From Costus lasius (Eukaryota; Streptophyta; Magnoliopsida; Zingiberales; Costaceae): DNA of 64,000 bases. The notes beneath the pieces are model-generated. The model saw only the letters and a list, made by a program, of their open reading frames with translations, did not search any database and was not told the origin of the DNA. How positions within the stretch are numbered: the first letter of the stretch is position 1; each line of letters starts with the position of its first letter. This document shows positions 61,972 through 64,000 of this stretch, piece after piece. Location of the stretch: the NCBI GenBank assembly GCA_027563935.2, contig CM050449.1:58731949-58795948 (forward strand), written 5' to 3'. The position numbers were made by a program, and so were the translations under genes.

Positions 61972-64000
61972 TGTTGGGGAATGCCGGGTGTAATTTAAAA
62001 TTTTGCAGTCCCAGGACGCAGCGGAAGAAGCATTACACCCGAAACACATTCCTTTCCCAAGGATCCATGCGAGAGAGAGAACACAAGGATGTGTTAGGGT
62101 TAGTACCTCTATTGCTTGTTAGGATGAAGGTGCCAAGTTGAAGACGCTCACATGCTCGTCCTCTACAAGTATCCACGCGTCGACCTTCTCAACGTTGCTC
62201 CCTTCCACGCTCGGTGCTAGCCTCGGGAAGAGAAGATCACCTCTCGGAATCTCCTTCTCCTTCCTCCTTGCTCTTCACGCCAACTTGTCTCCTTGCTTGG
62301 AGACTCTCGGCCAAAGACAAGAGGAAGAGAAGAGAGGGTGGCGCTCTACAAGAAGAAGAGGGCGGCTTGAATTCTAGGGCTTGCGCAACTCCAAGTTGCC
62401 TTTTCCTCAAGAAGAATTCTGCACTTGATGTTCATCTAATGATCATCCAATCGTCATCACAAGAGGGGGCGCATACCCCTTCTTTTATAACCGACCAAGC
62501 CAAACCGCCACCTCTCTTTCCTTCTATGCTCTTGGCGCAATTCCTCCAAGGAATTGCCATAAGAGTTCAGCCACATCCTCTCTTGAATAGGCGCAACATG
62601 AAGCATGGAAAGAATCTAGCTTCTTGCCTTATCAAGAGAGGTAATTTGAGTTCCAATTCAATTAGGACTTTCCATATATGATTGGCCAAATCATTGCTTG
62701 AATAAATCAAGCCATACTTGCCAACATATCAGCCCCACACATCCAAGATAGTTTCCACTTGAGGAAACAACTTTCCAAAAGGATTCATACACCCTAATTG
62801 GCGCAAATTCCATATATGGAATTATCCCATGCGCCAAGTGTATTTCCAACTCCTATTAGGATTCAAACTTGCCTCAATTAGAATTAATCCACAATCCTTA
62901 ATTGGATTTGGATCTCAACACTAATTAGGCCCATGGAAATAAATCCTTATTGGATTAGGATTTGCGCCCAACACAATGGGCCTTATCCAAATCCAATTCT
63001 CTTTAGGATTTGAATCCTAGTTGGATTAGGATTTGCACCCAACCACTATGGGCCTTATCCAAATCTAATTCTCATTAGGATTTGAATCCTAATTAGATTA
63101 GGATTCTCATTTCTAGTAGAATTAGGATTCCAACTCCTAGTTGGATTAGGATTCCAATTCCTAATAGGGTTAGGATTCCAACTCCTAATTAGATTAGGAT
63201 TCCAACTCCTAGTTGGATTAGGATTCCAATTCCTAATAGGATTAGGATTCCAACTCCTAATTAGATTAGGATTCGAATCCAACATGGTATATAATCCTTT
63301 GTTCAAGTCCAACTTGACTAGGATATATATACAAACTCATGAATCCCAATTGGACTCAGATTCAACCATGAATCTGTCTTGGACTCAGAATAATGAACTC
63401 AAATATATTCCAAGATTTCCAGATCATAAAACAACGTCAAGAGTCTATTGCGTGTGACCCGGTAGGATCCTAATGACGATAGCAATGATGATTGAATATC
63501 ATCATAAGTAGTGAGAGGTATCTAGCAACACATCACTACTACCCATGTCATAGGACTTAAGTCATCTGGCAACAACTCCCTAACAAGCAACGAGGATTCC
63601 ATGCATTCTAGATCCCTTTGCCTAAACTGATATCCTGCCATTGGATTAGTCTCAAGTTTATTATCCAATGCATTGGTCATGACTCAACAAGTGTGGCCAC
63701 ACTTTCCTGTCATGCACCAATAAGGTGGGGCGCCCCGAGGTGGATATCATGCTTCCTCGGAAGGAAGGGCAAATCCTACTATTGGTCATCCATGTCTCTA
63801 CATGACTTATGACATGCTCAATGACAGTCGTTTTGATCACCCATTTACGGAGAGACGTAAGACTGTATCAAAACATACCCATCATCATATCTAGACATGA
63901 ATACCTCAAGTCTAAGGATCAATGCAAACCTCTTGCATGTGAGATTGACTTGTTGACTAGACAAGTCAATCCTCAAGGTGGATCACTCCAGTGCATTCAA
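61972..64000 (-). mobile_element. LTR of another Copia element on the minus strand (M), runs off window
   Basis: The minus strand ends GGCATTCCCCAACA at 61972. It shares layout with E's LTR end: CGCAGCGGAA and CCCGAAACA near the terminus and GCTCGGTGCTAGCCTCGGGAAG near 62208-62229. The conserved AGGTATCTAGCAACACATCA block appears near 63516-63535. No coding domain is visible. It is at least 2029 bp, longer than the other LTRs, partly because of internal repeats. Confidence 0.65.
62950..63275. repeat. Tandem repeats inside M
   Basis: Two copies of a ~71-bp unit starting TTGGATTAGGATTTG (62950 and 63021) are followed by several 24-bp units built on ATTAGGATTCCAACTCCTAG (about 63097-63275). The 24-bp period gives an artificial 8-residue repeat ORF on the minus strand, not a gene. 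Confidence 0.85.

Noticed and set aside
62138..62681. Overlapping ORFs in M (79 and 155 residues)
   Set aside because: They run antisense to the M LTR, with low-complexity Ser/Leu-rich sequence and no domain. Probably chance in a GC-richer stretch.
63055..63312. Minus-strand ORF with repeating eight-residue pattern (NPNPIRNW-like)
   Set aside because: A direct product of the 24-bp tandem repeat in M; no coding evidence.

Overview
The window is plant nuclear DNA from a retrotransposon-rich, probably heterochromatic region. I see no host gene, rRNA, tRNA or CRISPR array. Almost every base belongs to Ty1/Copia LTR retrotransposons of the Angela/BARE-like kind: LTRs of about 1.7 kb opening TGTTGG, an initiator-tRNA-Met primer site, a leader of about 1.8 kb, and one gag-protease-integrase-RT-RNase H frame. 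Two 3.4-3.5 kb solo LTRs, probably Gypsy (Del/Tekay-like), are also present. The Angela-like content suggests a flowering plant, most likely a monocot; the species cannot be read from the window.

Layout. (1) 1-21503: element A (+), its first ~114 bp off the left edge. A contains complete element B (3414-12526, TSD CAAAC) in gag and solo LTR C (14648-18051, TSD GTAGTC) between integrase and RT. (2) 21504-21754: the right part of a second-family LTR (N, +) into which A inserted. (3) 21755-22274: unassigned AT-rich DNA. (4) 22275-60922: old, decayed element E (-). Its pol is split by element I (24063-38336, TSD CAGAC). I's 5' LTR holds reversed solo LTR J (24338-29514, TSD AATAA), and J holds solo LTR D (25548-29017, TSD TGACT), so nesting is four deep. 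E's 5' LTR is split by element F (42539-60734, TSD CGAGG), whose RNase H region is split by complete element K (49487-58622, TSD CAGTG). (5) 60923-61971: start of another second-family LTR (H, +). (6) 61972-64000: a related LTR (M, -) running off the right edge.

Relative ages from LTR pairs, counted by eye: A, B and K differ at about 0.25-0.35% of sites, I and F at about 0.9-1.0%. E is far older. This order agrees with the nesting. Only F has a gag-pol frame free of stops and frameshifts, and K interrupts it. A, B, I and K each carry one or more premature stops.

The main novel signal is a conserved split gag start. In all five Angela-like copies the LTR carries ATG-GCN-(A/T)TG directly before a splice-donor-like GTATGA. 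About 1.9 kb downstream, past the primer-binding site, lies a good acceptor (CTRAC branch site, T-rich tract, YAG) exactly 21 nt before the usual gag ATG and in the same frame. Splicing would put the gag start codon in the LTR and remove the primer site from the mRNA. This would separate translated RNA from RNA that can be reverse transcribed. The older family E appears to have the same intron in a purely 5'-UTR form.
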